Shown piece after piece: positions 8,790 to 17,007 of a stretch of DNA of 40,422 nucleotides (within the stretch, counting starts at the first letter, position 1; the number at the start of each line of letters is the position of its first letter). Under the pieces are notes generated by a model that saw only the letters and a list, made by a program, of their open reading frames with translations, searched no databases and was not told where the DNA came from. Position numbers and translations under genes: made by a program. Source of the stretch: Armatimonadota bacterium (GTDB taxonomy: Bacteria > Armatimonadota > Hebobacteria > CAIYQO01); NCBI GenBank assembly GCA_020060775.1, contig JAGUZN010000045.1, forward strand, positions 1-40,422, read 5' to 3'.

Positions 8790-9254
8790 CTACCTCCACC
8801 ACAGCACAACGGCAGCTATGGCGCAGCCGATGCGCTCGACTTTGTGCTCGGACGAAAAGACCAGGAGTTCGTCCAGCTCCAACCCGCGTTGGGCAAAGCC
8901 CTCGCGAACCATGCGGCTGACCGTATCCTCCACGGCAGCACGGGACCCTCCCGTATTCTCAAAAATCATACCGTGCCCATCCTTGCGCAGGCCAACGCCC
9001 ACCGCGGCGGCAACCACGTCGCCCGGGGTATCGCTGTATTTCACGGTGTACACCGTGGGCACCAGCGCGCCCGCCTCAATCGCGGGGCGCTCCTGCAGCA
9101 AGGTCACATTCGCCGGGACGATGCTGCTCAGTTTGATCAGGTTCAGATTGCCGATGCCGGCAGCCAACAAGGCGTTATCGAAGGCGTTCAACTCGGTCAC
9201 GCCCTCGGCGTGACCGGCGGTCGGCCAAATGCAATCCGGTGTCGTCCAACGCAC
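8790..9254 (-). CDS. pdaD: pyruvoyl-dependent arginine decarboxylase
   Basis: 154 residues from a GTG at 9254, preceded by AGGAG 8 nt upstream. NLIKLSSIVPANV (38-50) is the self-processing site, with cleavage between S43 and S44 to make the N-terminal pyruvoyl group of the alpha chain. GMIFENTGG and the C-terminal AIAAVVLWW also match PdaD. The family converts arginine to agmatine in archaea and some bacteria. It starts the operon pdaD-speD-speE-agmatinase and so feeds agmatine to the last gene. The Ser-Ser processing site appears intact. Confidence 0.9.
   Translation of the reverse strand: MRWTTPDCIWPTAGHAEGVTELNAFDNALLAAGIGNLNLIKLSSIVPANVTLLQERPAIEAGALVPTVYTVKYSDTPGDVVAAAVGVGLRKDGHGMIFENTGGSRAAVEDTVSRMVREGFAQRGLELDELLVFSSEHKVERIGCAIAAVVLWWR
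8792..8797 (-). promoter_or_regulatory. ribosome binding site that fixes the TTG start of speD
   Basis: GGAGGT on the minus strand, overlapping the last codons and stop (AGG TAG) of pdaD. It stands 6 nt before TTG 8785. Confidence 0.7.
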
Positions 9255-9730
9255 GGCGGTGACTCCTGCTACAGCAAAATACTGCCGACATCAGATGAAT
9301 CGGCAAGGCGACCCCGGCTTCCACCACACCATGCAGCCCCCAGTAAGCGCGCGAAAGCACCACCCCCGAGGTGGCCCCAGCCTTCTTTCAGGCCAGTGCT
9401 GGCAATGTTCCAGCCAACCCAAGATATGGTGCTTTTGACTCTCTTGCCCCAAACAGCAAGAGCAGGCACTGATTGTCAATGGAAGCCCATAACGGGCACG
9501 CGACAAGAAAAGAGTATACAGGAAAGGCGTCGATTACGCTAGTGGGTAGAAAATTTTTTTCACAATTATTTCCACAGGGGCGGCAACCCGCACGTCCGGC
9601 GGAAAATGTGCCCCTCCTCTCACAACGCCGCAGCATGTCCCCCACCCCTTCCGGAACAGCGATGAGCACGACATCGTCGAGCGAGTGCACGTGGTACACT
9701 GCCAGGGACATATCATCGGAGGCAAATGCC
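9255..9730. other. 476-nt divergent intergenic region between the polyamine operon and the hydrolase gene
   Basis: No convincing gene. The minus strand has a TATACT at 9518-9513 that would give pdaD a leader of about 250 nt. That leader holds small hairpins: CTCTTGC/GCAAGAG at 9441-9462 (7 bp, 8-nt loop) and CCACC/GGTGG near 9361-9375. A homopolymer stretch of A then T lies near 9551-9560. On the plus strand TGGTACACT (9692-9700) is a candidate extended -10 for the hydrolase. I do not recognise a known riboswitch here. Confidence 0.5.
9692..9700 (+). promoter_or_regulatory. candidate extended -10 for the secreted hydrolase gene
   Basis: TGGTACACT, with TG one base before TACACT. No good -35 is seen 17 bp upstream. 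The start codon is 31 nt further on. Confidence 0.35.
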
Positions 9731-10597
9731 ATGCGGTGTTGGGGCATGCTCATACTGCTGCTCCTGTGGACTGGCAAGGGGCTCGCACAGTCGCCTGTAC
9801 GCTATGATGTTGAGGTCATGCACGGCCTGACGTATGCCACGCGGGATGCCCAGCCATTGCTCCTCGACCTCTACCGCCCCCTTATGGCGCGAGGGCCACT
9901 CCCCTGGGTGGTGGCGGTGCACGGTGGTGCCTGGCTGGGTGGTGACCGGGAACAAATGAAACCGCTCGGCATGTTGCTGGCCGCGCGCGGGTATGCCGTG
10001 GTGGCCATGGACTACCGCCTCGCCCCCGACCACACTTTTCCCGCCCAATTGGACGATGTTCGCGCTGCGGTGGCGTGGGTCCGCGGACGTGCGGCGCATT
10101 ACCGGATTGCCGCCGGAGCAGTGTCTGCGATCGGTTTTTCCGCCGGAGCACAACTGGCGGCGCTCCTTGGGGTGAACCCAGAGCCCGGCACGCCCGAGGT
10201 GCGATGCGTCATTGCCTTCTTCGGTCCGATGGACCTCACCGTGCCCATCACGAGCCTGCAAGCGGAATTGGTGCTGCGCGCGTACCTGGGATGCCGGCAG
10301 CACGAGTGTCCTGCCCGCTATGCTCAGGCGTCGCCCGTGACCTTCATCACCCCCGACGATCCACCATTTCTTCTGCTGCATGGCACGAATGATACTATCG
10401 TCCCCTTTTCCCAATCCGAGCTGATGCGCGAGGCATTACGCGCGGCCAACGTGTCCGTCACCTTCGTGCCGATGCCTGAGGTCGGTCATGCCATTCCCGC
10501 GTCCAATACCCCGCTCGGCCAGCAGGTTGAGCATCAGGTCCTCTCCTTTTTGCATGCGTGTGCGGCTGACGTCGTGTGCATCCCGGCGCAACCCTAA
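9731..10597 (+). CDS. secreted alpha/beta hydrolase, BD-FAE/carboxylesterase-like
   Basis: 288 residues from the ATG at 9731, with GGAGG at 9718-9722. The long upstream extension of the frame has no family features. The N-terminus MRCWGMLILLLLWTGKGLAQ is a signal peptide ending near residue 20. HGGAW (64-68) forms the oxyanion hole and GFSAG (135-139) holds the nucleophile Ser137. The Asp of HGTNDTIVP and the His of VGHAIP complete the triad. This is the esterase/lipase group that includes BD-FAE feruloyl-esterase-like enzymes. The natural ester is unknown; a plant or polysaccharide acyl ester is plausible given the carbohydrate locus downstream, but that is inference. Confidence 0.85.
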   Translation: MRCWGMLILLLLWTGKGLAQSPVRYDVEVMHGLTYATRDAQPLLLDLYRPLMARGPLPWVVAVHGGAWLGGDREQMKPLGMLLAARGYAVVAMDYRLAPDHTFPAQLDDVRAAVAWVRGRAAHYRIAAGAVSAIGFSAGAQLAALLGVNPEPGTPEVRCVIAFFGPMDLTVPITSLQAELVLRAYLGCRQHECPARYAQASPVTFITPDDPPFLLLHGTNDTIVPFSQSELMREALRAANVSVTFVPMPEVGHAIPASNTPLGQQVEHQVLSFLHACAADVVCIPAQP

Positions 10598-10616
10598 AAG
10601 ATTTTTCGCTGGCCTA

Positions 10617-10645
10617 TTGACGCCCATCAGCATTTTCCCTATACT
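10617..10645 (+). promoter_or_regulatory. sigma70 promoter of the tRNA-Trp/tRNA-Asp pair
   Basis: TTGACG (10617-10622), exactly 17 nt, TATACT (10640-10645). It lies 20 nt after the hydrolase stop and about 90 nt before the first tRNA. Confidence 0.7.
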
Positions 10646-10736
10646 AAAACCCGTCGTCAGGGGCAACCTTCTCTCTCGGAAGTGTTTCGATGTTGCACCC
10701 AGATGACCTTCGGTCTCAACATTCGAGACACCGCGT

Positions 10737-10812
<76 letters not shown>

Positions 10813-10828
10813 TGACGACAACAGGCGC

Positions 10829-10907
10829 GGAGCCGTGGTGTAGCCAGGTTTAACACACCGGACTGTCACTCCGGAGATCGCGGGTTCAAATCCCGTCGGC
10901 TCCGCCA
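10829..10907 (+). tRNA. tRNA-Asp (GTC anticodon)
   Basis: Acceptor GGAGCCG (10829-10835) pairs with CGGCTCC (10897-10903). The anticodon stem CCGGA/TCCGG encloses CTGTCAC (anticodon GTC). The T-loop TTCAAAT is canonical. Discriminator G is followed by encoded CCA. It lies 16 nt after tRNA-Trp and is probably on the same transcript. Confidence 0.96.
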
Positions 10908-11025
10908 TCCCACCCCTTGAGCATCCACCGATTACCCAACTCCCGGTCGGCACTACGACTTGATTGCCATTGCAGGTGCTTCAATGACATTCGCTGTCGT
11001 GGATGTACGTTGCCATCCCTTGCTG

Positions 11026-11053
11026 ACAGGAGGTGCTATCACTCGCCTCCTGT
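11026..11053 (-). terminator. 8-bp hairpin directly after the LacI-family gene
   Basis: ACAGGAGG (11026-11033) and CCTCCTGT (11046-11053) with a 12-nt loop; the distal arm touches the stop codon. No U-tract follows, so the terminator role is tentative. Confidence 0.4.
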
Positions 11054-12063
11054 TATCGCTTGGGCGGAGCGCAGGACTGTCGGATGATGAGTTTAGGCTG
11101 GTAGAGGACGGTGCGCGGCTCGCGTTCAGCAGGATTGGTGGCCTCCTTCAAGCGTTGAAAGAACACCTCTGCGGCATCGGCGCTCCAACTGGAAATGCCC
11201 GTGTCAATCGAAGTGAGCGGGGGTGTACACAGTTCACATAAATCGGTATTGTCGCATCCCAGCACGCTCAAGTCTCTTGGAATACGCAACTGCAAATCGC
11301 TGGCCGCCTTCACCACTTTATAGGCATCCGTATCGCTCATAGCGATGATGGCAGTGGGTGGATTGACGCTTTTGAGCATGGCAGTCAACGTTTCGATGTA
11401 CGTTGGCTGTTCCCGATCAAGGAATAACGCCTCATGCAGGCCGTAATGCCGGAACGCTTTCTGCATCGCCAGGGGGTGTCCGGCGACAATGCCGTGGGAT
11501 AAGCAGCCGATAAAGGCGATCTTCCGGTGTCCTATTCTGGTGAGGTACTCCAACGACATCAACGCTAGCGCATCGTAATCAACGCTCACGCGATCGACGG
11601 GAATTTCTGTTGGAGTCACATCGGCGGCGACCAGCGTGATGCCGCGGCTCCAGAGATCCCAGATGGCCTCCCGTGTAATTGGTTCGTAGAAACCGCTGTG
11701 CACCAGCACCCCCCGCACCTTCAAGTCACACGCCGCCAGCAAAGCGCGCTGCACATGCACAAGCTGATTATGCGTTTGCAGGATGGCCAGGGTGTACCCG
11801 TGCGACAGCGCCCGTTCGGATACAGCCGCCACCAGCGACGAATCACTATCGGCGAGCAATCCCGGCAAGATGCAGGCTACCGCGTTGAAATCGGCTGGGG
11901 CACTGCGCTGCGCATAAGGGGGAAGATCACACTGGTATAACGAGGCCAGTTCGAGGATGCGCCGTCGGGTGTCCGCACTCACCCGGCCGGTGTTGCGCAA
12001 GGCGCGGAACACGGTGGTGGACGAGACGCCGGCCAATTGTGCAAGCTGCTTCATCGTGGTCAT
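11053..12063 (-). CDS. LacI/GalR-family transcriptional regulator
   Basis: 336 residues. The first ~50 form the LacI helix-turn-helix: MKQLAQLAGVSSTTVFRALRN, with the usual VSxxTVxRxL recognition helix. The rest is a periplasmic-binding-protein-like effector domain (VRGVLVHSGF; RIGHRKIAFIGC; PTAIIAMSDTDAYKVV; DLSVLGCDNTDLCELCTPPLTSID). AGAGGTGAT precedes the ATG at 12063. It lies downstream of the GH2 glycosidase in the same direction with its own promoter. The likely role is sugar-responsive control of the glycosidase locus, and of itself through the palindrome at 12137-12150. The effector is unknown. Confidence 0.93.
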   Translation of the reverse strand: MTTMKQLAQLAGVSSTTVFRALRNTGRVSADTRRRILELASLYQCDLPPYAQRSAPADFNAVACILPGLLADSDSSLVAAVSERALSHGYTLAILQTHNQLVHVQRALLAACDLKVRGVLVHSGFYEPITREAIWDLWSRGITLVAADVTPTEIPVDRVSVDYDALALMSLEYLTRIGHRKIAFIGCLSHGIVAGHPLAMQKAFRHYGLHEALFLDREQPTYIETLTAMLKSVNPPTAIIAMSDTDAYKVVKAASDLQLRIPRDLSVLGCDNTDLCELCTPPLTSIDTGISSWSADAAEVFFQRLKEATNPAEREPRTVLYQPKLIIRQSCAPPKR

Positions 12064-12116
12064 CGATCACCTCTGCGCTATGTCTGCACATAACACGCGC
12101 GCTCCCAGGCAGCAGT

Positions 12117-12125
12117 ATTGTAACA
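12117..12125 (-). promoter_or_regulatory. extended -10 promoter element of the LacI-family gene
   Basis: On the minus strand TGTTACAAT: TACAAT with TG one base upstream. No clear -35 sequence is present, which fits an extended -10 promoter. Confidence 0.5.
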
Positions 12126-12136
12126 TGGCCCTTCCG

Positions 12137-12150
12137 GAGCGTATACGTTC
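12137..12150. promoter_or_regulatory. palindromic candidate operator (CGTATACG core)
   Basis: GAGCGTATACGTTC contains the perfect 8-bp palindrome CGTATACG with partly matching flanks. It covers the -35 position of the regulator's promoter, which suits autoregulation by a LacI-type dimer. Confidence 0.4.
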
Positions 12151-12211
12151 GAGCGCCCATTCAGCAAGTAATCTACGGAAAGGGGCGTTCCTTAGCCGTG
12201 CGCCTACCCGA

Positions 12212-15058
12212 TCACGGTGCCTGCACCCCAGCACAGTCACTGGGCCGCGACCGCGGCACCAGCGTCAGTGCGGTGCCGGCCTTGAGGCGCGCCAGCGTGG
12301 CAGGTGTCGCCTCCGGCGCTGGTGCGGGCGAGGGGTCGATAGCGTACGCGCACAGCTGTGCGAGTAGATACCGGGCCTCTACCCACTGCGGCGACAGCTG
12401 TAACCCGCACACCATCAGTCGGCCATGTCCGACCGCAACCTCGTGCAGATAGCCTAGTGAGCGGCACACCGGATAGCGGTGAATGGCGCGGACCACCGGC
12501 TCGCCCTCCGTGAGTCCGAGCGGCTCGAGATCCAGTGGGGGCGCCTGATCGATCATCCGGAACCAATGGAGATCGGCAACGCCTTCGTGGGGGAAAGCGC
12601 CGAGCATCGGATGGTCGGCGACCAGCGTGCCATTCTGCCCATCTTCGTACGGTGAGTAATTGGCCGGCGGCGTGAAATAGTAGTGCACATAGCCAAAATT
12701 GGGCGGATGTGGGCGCACCAGCCCCTCGGTCGCCGCGAGGATGACGCGGCCACCGGCAGATAAATACTCCACAACCTTGTCGTCAATGATTGCGGTGAGG
12801 AGTACCTGCGACGTCGCATCCGGCACTTCGATGACTGGAATCGCCGACCATTCACCCAGCCAGGAGTGGGCAGGGTCACCGTAGCGGCATACGCCCGCCG
12901 GCACCGGCGAATGGGCCGGGAAGAGCCAGAGCGACCAGTCATTGGTAATCTCGCGTTCCCCCTCGTGCACTCGGGCGTGCAGTGTGAGCGCCACCGGTGC
13001 CGGAACATCCGGCAGCACGGCCTCAACCTCCCCCACTTCGCAGGTGCGGAACGGGGTATGGGCATACGGGATGGCACCCTTGGCCAATGTGCGACCATCC
13101 GCAGCGCACAGTTGCCACTCGACATCGGGCGACTGGAACGGTGGGTGCGCAAAGTCGGACACCAATAGCGAACACCGGAACGTCTCGCCGGCGGTGAGGG
13201 CGCGGTGATCCGCCTCCAATCCTGCCAGCAGCACAGCATCGCCGTTCGTTTGCTGCCAGCACCTACTGTCCACGAGCTTGCGCTCGTAAAACTCGGTGAA
13301 GATGCCCTGGGGCGACGGATTGCCATCCATGGCATTAAAGTGGCAGATGCCGGCCAGCGTCGGCGAACCGCGGCGGCATCCCTCCATCTTTAATTTCGAT
13401 TCCTGGAACTGCAGGCGCTGGCTCGCCTCGGCGAATCGCGGCAACAAATGGGCAAGGCCCTGGCGCTCGGCGGCCCGCTCGGCGATCTCGATCGCGTAGG
13501 GGCGTACGGCGCCCTCGTACTTGTCCTTGAGTCGGACATCAGGAAAGGAACTCCACCAGCGACACTCATGTTCAATCACCGGTTTGCCGCAGCTCTCCAG
13601 TATGGACGGATCGCCTTGCAGGTCATGTGGACAGGTGGACACAAACGCATTGACGAAATCACCGGGCATCTCCGGGTGGTAGCCGCCATCAGTCCAGATG
13701 ACCAAGGCCGTCGGCTTGAGCGCTTTCGTGCGGTGGTAGCAGTCCCAGGCCACGTGTGGGAAGTGCGGCGCGGCATACTCATTGCTCATGCAATAGAGAT
13801 TGGCCGAGGGGTGATGGGCATCACGCTGGACCACCAGGTCCCACTGGCGTTTGAGCACGGGATAGTTGTCGGGCGTGGGCTTGGGCCACTGGTAGACATG
13901 CATCGGCGACATCCCGCCCCAGGCGCCAAGCATCCCCATCTCGCTCTGCACCAGCAGGCCCACCTCATCGGCGATATCATAGTATTCCGGACCGTACACA
14001 AACGATTGGCAGCGCACATAGTTGTAGCCGTACTCGCGAAGCATGGTGAGTTTGCGCCGCCAACGCGCCCGATCGGTGTCCGGGCAGCCGGTTTCCGGAC
14101 AGGAGATAAAATCGCCCGTGCCGCGCAGGTAGTAGGGATCGCCATTAATGAGGAATTGGTGCCCCGCGGTGCTCAGCGTGACGAACCCGGTACGCTCGCT
14201 CAACGCATCAAGCGTCTCGTCACCCTGCCTGAGCGCCAGGTCCACGCGGTAGAGATGAGGCGCATCCGGGCTCCAGCGGCGCGGTGACGGCACCGGGATA
14301 TTTATAGTCCCATCACCCGGGAGCACGCATTCGCGCGCCACGACCGGCGTCTCGCCATCAGCCGGCCGCACCACCACCTGCAGCACGGATTCCGAGGGCG
14401 GCTGCACCCCCCCAAGTTCGACGACAACGCGCAACAGATCGTTGTCGGCATCGGGATAGATGCCACAATGCCGCAAGTAGGTCGGCCCGGTCGCGGTCAG
14501 TTCGACGCCGCGATACAGCCCCGACCAGTGGCCCTGCCAATCAAACGCCAACCCGAACTCTCGGTGGTGTTCATGCACGCGCACGACCACCGCATTCTCA
14601 CCCTCCCAGCGAAGCCAGGGCGTGATATTACACGCGAACGGCACGAACGGCAGGTGATGCGCGCCCACGCGCTCGCCATTCACCCAGACGTCCGCGCTCG
14701 GGTGTACACCGCCGAAGTTCAGCCACACCGCTTTTCCCTGCCAGGCTGTGGGCACGGTAAACGCGCGCGCGTACCAGCCTGTGCCCGTGTAGGTGGCGCG
14801 GTACGTGCGGGCGCGCAGCTGAAAGTCCCAGAGCATGTCTTCGCCGTTGCCGCCAAACCCCTGCCCTTGCCAGCACCCGGGCACCTGGATAGATTCGTGC
14901 AGGCGGTCAGGTCGGGTAAACCAGCGCTCCTTGCACCCGCGGTCATCGGCATCGAGTGCAAAGCTCCAGGCGCCATCCAGGCTGATGCGATGTTCAGCAC
15001 CATGCTGCCACAGCGGATTGACGCGCGCCGGCGTGATGGAACTCGTAAGCATAGACAT
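12212..15058 (-). CDS. glycoside hydrolase family 2-like enzyme (beta-galactosidase/glucuronidase superfamily)
   Basis: 948 residues, no signal peptide, so probably cytoplasmic. N-terminal jelly-roll sugar-binding domain (ISLDGAWSFALDADD; VPGCWQGQGF; VWLNFGGVHPSADVWVNGERVG), an Ig-like domain and a TIM barrel (FLINGDPYYLRGTGDF; LREYGYNYVRCQSFVYGPEYYDIADEVGLLV). CMSNEYAAP near residue 425 has the Asn-Glu pair where GH2 keeps its acid/base. PVIEHECRWW near 490-500 carries the candidate nucleophile Glu. The C-terminal ~300 residues include a GATase-like segment (VEYLSAGGRVILAATEGLV). AGGAG lies 8 nt before the ATG at 15058. It starts 21 nt after the URO-D-like gene in the same operon. Substrate not evident. 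Confidence 0.8.
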   Translation of the reverse strand: MSMLTSSITPARVNPLWQHGAEHRISLDGAWSFALDADDRGCKERWFTRPDRLHESIQVPGCWQGQGFGGNGEDMLWDFQLRARTYRATYTGTGWYARAFTVPTAWQGKAVWLNFGGVHPSADVWVNGERVGAHHLPFVPFACNITPWLRWEGENAVVVRVHEHHREFGLAFDWQGHWSGLYRGVELTATGPTYLRHCGIYPDADNDLLRVVVELGGVQPPSESVLQVVVRPADGETPVVARECVLPGDGTINIPVPSPRRWSPDAPHLYRVDLALRQGDETLDALSERTGFVTLSTAGHQFLINGDPYYLRGTGDFISCPETGCPDTDRARWRRKLTMLREYGYNYVRCQSFVYGPEYYDIADEVGLLVQSEMGMLGAWGGMSPMHVYQWPKPTPDNYPVLKRQWDLVVQRDAHHPSANLYCMSNEYAAPHFPHVAWDCYHRTKALKPTALVIWTDGGYHPEMPGDFVNAFVSTCPHDLQGDPSILESCGKPVIEHECRWWSSFPDVRLKDKYEGAVRPYAIEIAERAAERQGLAHLLPRFAEASQRLQFQESKLKMEGCRRGSPTLAGICHFNAMDGNPSPQGIFTEFYERKLVDSRCWQQTNGDAVLLAGLEADHRALTAGETFRCSLLVSDFAHPPFQSPDVEWQLCAADGRTLAKGAIPYAHTPFRTCEVGEVEAVLPDVPAPVALTLHARVHEGEREITNDWSLWLFPAHSPVPAGVCRYGDPAHSWLGEWSAIPVIEVPDATSQVLLTAIIDDKVVEYLSAGGRVILAATEGLVRPHPPNFGYVHYYFTPPANYSPYEDGQNGTLVADHPMLGAFPHEGVADLHWFRMIDQAPPLDLEPLGLTEGEPVVRAIHRYPVCRSLGYLHEVAVGHGRLMVCGLQLSPQWVEARYLLAQLCAYAIDPSPAPAPEATPATLARLKAGTALTLVPRSRPSDCAGVQAP

Positions 15059-15079
15059 CGCATACTCTCCTATTCTACC

Positions 15080-16207
15080 CTACGCAAACATACTGCGAAG
15101 ATACTGCAGATAGAACTCCCAGTTCTTGAGCGGCACGTTCGGCGGCGTGCTGTGGTCGAGGCAGGGGATATACCCGCCGCGCTCCCACATCCAGGGCACC
15201 ACACGGTCCACTTCCCGTTTGATGGCATCAACATCGCTGAACAACTCGCGCTTGTCAATGCCACCGAAGATGACGAGTTCAGGATACCGCCGGCGCACCT
15301 CCCGCACATCGTTGCCCGCAGCAACCTCGAACGGCACAAAGCAGTTGACCCCGGCGTCGATGAACAACGGCAGCAACACGTCGTTGTTGCCATCGCTGTC
15401 CACCATGAAATTTTTCAGGCCCAACGTCTTACAATAGGCGATGAAGTCCCGGTAGTACGGCTGCATGAACTCCGCAAACAGCGTGGGCGAAATGAGTGGA
15501 CCGTTCTTGAAGGCCATATCCTCCCAAAAGAGCACAAAATCAATACGGACGTGCTCCAGCACACGCCGGGTCAGCTCAGCGTAAAAGGCCAGCCACTGCC
15601 GCTGAATCTCGTGGATGAGTTCAGGATCGTCGTAATACAGATACGAGAGGGTTTCTTCGCCGATGAGCATGCGCGGCATGCCGTACAGGCCACAGACCGT
15701 CAGACAGTTCGGCTCGACGTTCGCATTGTACTCCTGCCCGATGCCTGCCAGGTCGCCGTAGTCATGCGTGCTCGGGTCCAGTCGCCAGCGGATATCATCC
15801 CAGTCTGCCCGGCTGCGAATGGGAAAGCCGAATAAGTGCTGCGTGCCCGGTTCAGAATCATGCTTGGATTCGCGGTAGGTCATCCCATTGCCGTTCCGGC
15901 CAATGATGTACTCATCGGTCTCTTCGAGCACCACCGGTTCGAATTGTGGGAAAAGCGGCGGCAGGGTGAGGCCGCTGTTCACCGGCACGCAGGGAAACGC
16001 ATCCATACCGAAATGCTGGCGGATATTGCCGGCATCAATCTCTGCCGGCATGCCCTCAGCATGCCAGCGGGTGATCGTTGATGTCCAGAACCCCAGCGTC
16101 TCCCAGCGTGGCGGGCGGTCAGGATTCACAAAGTTGCAGATGCTCTCGAAGCGTTCACGTACTGTCATCGCTGTGTGCACTTCTGCCGTACTGCGGGTCG
16201 TGTTCAT
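15080..16207 (-). CDS. uroporphyrinogen decarboxylase (URO-D)/methyltransferase-like protein
   Basis: 375 residues from the ATG at 16207, which overlaps the preceding stop in an ATGA; a longer frame to 16288 lies inside the upstream gene. The fold is the URO-D superfamily TIM barrel: MTVRERFESICNFVNPDRPPRWE at the start, VLFWEDMAFKNGPLISPTLF in the middle, FVPFEVAAGNDVREVRRRYP, and GGYIPCLDHSTPPNVPLKN at the end. No haem genes are near. This subgroup is common in sugar loci of Armatimonadota, Planctomycetota and Lentisphaerota, and is closer to MtaA-type methyltransferases than to haem enzymes. The Cys in YIPCLDH could be a metal ligand. The reaction is unknown. Confidence 0.8.
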   Translation of the reverse strand: MNTTRSTAEVHTAMTVRERFESICNFVNPDRPPRWETLGFWTSTITRWHAEGMPAEIDAGNIRQHFGMDAFPCVPVNSGLTLPPLFPQFEPVVLEETDEYIIGRNGNGMTYRESKHDSEPGTQHLFGFPIRSRADWDDIRWRLDPSTHDYGDLAGIGQEYNANVEPNCLTVCGLYGMPRMLIGEETLSYLYYDDPELIHEIQRQWLAFYAELTRRVLEHVRIDFVLFWEDMAFKNGPLISPTLFAEFMQPYYRDFIAYCKTLGLKNFMVDSDGNNDVLLPLFIDAGVNCFVPFEVAAGNDVREVRRRYPELVIFGGIDKRELFSDVDAIKREVDRVVPWMWERGGYIPCLDHSTPPNVPLKNWEFYLQYLRSMFA

Positions 16208-17007
16208 CGACTTACATCCTCCCCCGGTTGTCGTATCTGCACCCCGATGCCTTTCACACGGGCATCGAGGCATGCGCTCATCGTCCAATATCCCCCTGGG
16301 GTTACACCAGCCTGCGTATACGCAGCGGTAAACGCCTCGCTGCGCGCGTAGTCGGCCAGCGTATTCTTCACGGTCAGTCGGAGATGGTTGGTTCCATTAT
16401 TCAGCATGATTTGCGGAATCGTGATCGTCCACGGCTTCCACAAGATAGCGCCAACCGGTCGGTCATTGATCTCGACTTCGGCCAGGTGGTTGAGTTCTGA
16501 CAGCTCAAGTTGTACATCACCATGCACCTCCCAGGTAAATGTTCCCTCGTAAATGAGGGTCCCACTAAATGTGCGTGCAGTGATGCGCTGTTGTGTCTCA
16601 TCGAGTGGTATTTCGTTGCGCGAGAATTCACTCGCCTCCCAGGAAACGCTGCTAGCGCCGACAAGTGTCAAATCGGCGATCGCAATCGGAGCAGGAACAG
16701 CCGCAGGTGAGTCATCAAGCAGACAGGCAATCTCCCTCGGCAGTCGGGCGCGATCCCCCACCCACAGGAGTAGACTTGAGGTTTCAGCAGGAATGGAATA
16801 CGTCTCGCCCTGGTGACGTACGAACGTCGCGTCATTGGCTGTTTTGACATACCATTCACACGTTCCGGCTGCTGCCTGTACGTGCACAGTGCCGTTGAAA
16901 TCGTGTTCGGTGCTGTCGTTGAAGAGAAACACCAGACCATTCTGCGCATCCAATTGCCGGCGGTGAAAGCGCAACGGCGCTTGGCTGGAATATCTAATAT
17001 CGGGCAT
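16204..17007 (-). CDS. C-terminal part of a frameshifted GH106-like glycosidase
   Basis: 267 residues in the -1 frame relative to the upstream fragment. It opens MPDIRYSSQAPLRFHRRQ and contains NGLVFLFNDSTEHDFNGTV. It ends in a jelly-roll typical of large plant-polysaccharide glycosidases (FSGTLIYEGTFTWEV; LAEVEINDRPVGAILWKPW; NHLRLTVKNTLADYARS). These pieces normally follow the barrel in one polypeptide, so this is the displaced tail of the 18731-16668 frame. GGGGAG at 17013-17018 stands 5 nt before the ATG at 17007, so separate translation is possible. Its stop overlaps the URO-D-like start. Confidence 0.75.
   Translation of the reverse strand: MPDIRYSSQAPLRFHRRQLDAQNGLVFLFNDSTEHDFNGTVHVQAAAGTCEWYVKTANDATFVRHQGETYSIPAETSSLLLWVGDRARLPREIACLLDDSPAAVPAPIAIADLTLVGASSVSWEASEFSRNEIPLDETQQRITARTFSGTLIYEGTFTWEVHGDVQLELSELNHLAEVEINDRPVGAILWKPWTITIPQIMLNNGTNHLRLTVKNTLADYARSEAFTAAYTQAGVTPGGYWTMSACLDARVKGIGVQIRQPGEDVSR

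Noticed and set aside
9441-9462. Rho-independent terminator between pdaD and the hydrolase
   Set aside because: The 7-bp hairpin has no U-tract on either strand and lies between divergent genes, where a terminator is not needed.
10960-11241. 93-codon plus-strand open frame after the tRNA genes
   Set aside because: Its second half is antisense to the LacI-family gene, and no ribosome binding site precedes it.
14468-15835. 455-codon plus-strand open frame
   Set aside because: It is antisense to the GH2 and URO-D-like genes, spans their junction and shows no family features. Long antisense frames are expected opposite GC-rich coding DNA.
16668-17005. Real C-terminal domain of the 687-codon frame
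   Set aside because: This part is rich in Arg, Cys and Trp with no fold pattern, while the overlapping frame encodes a clean jelly-roll; it is out-of-frame reading after the shift.
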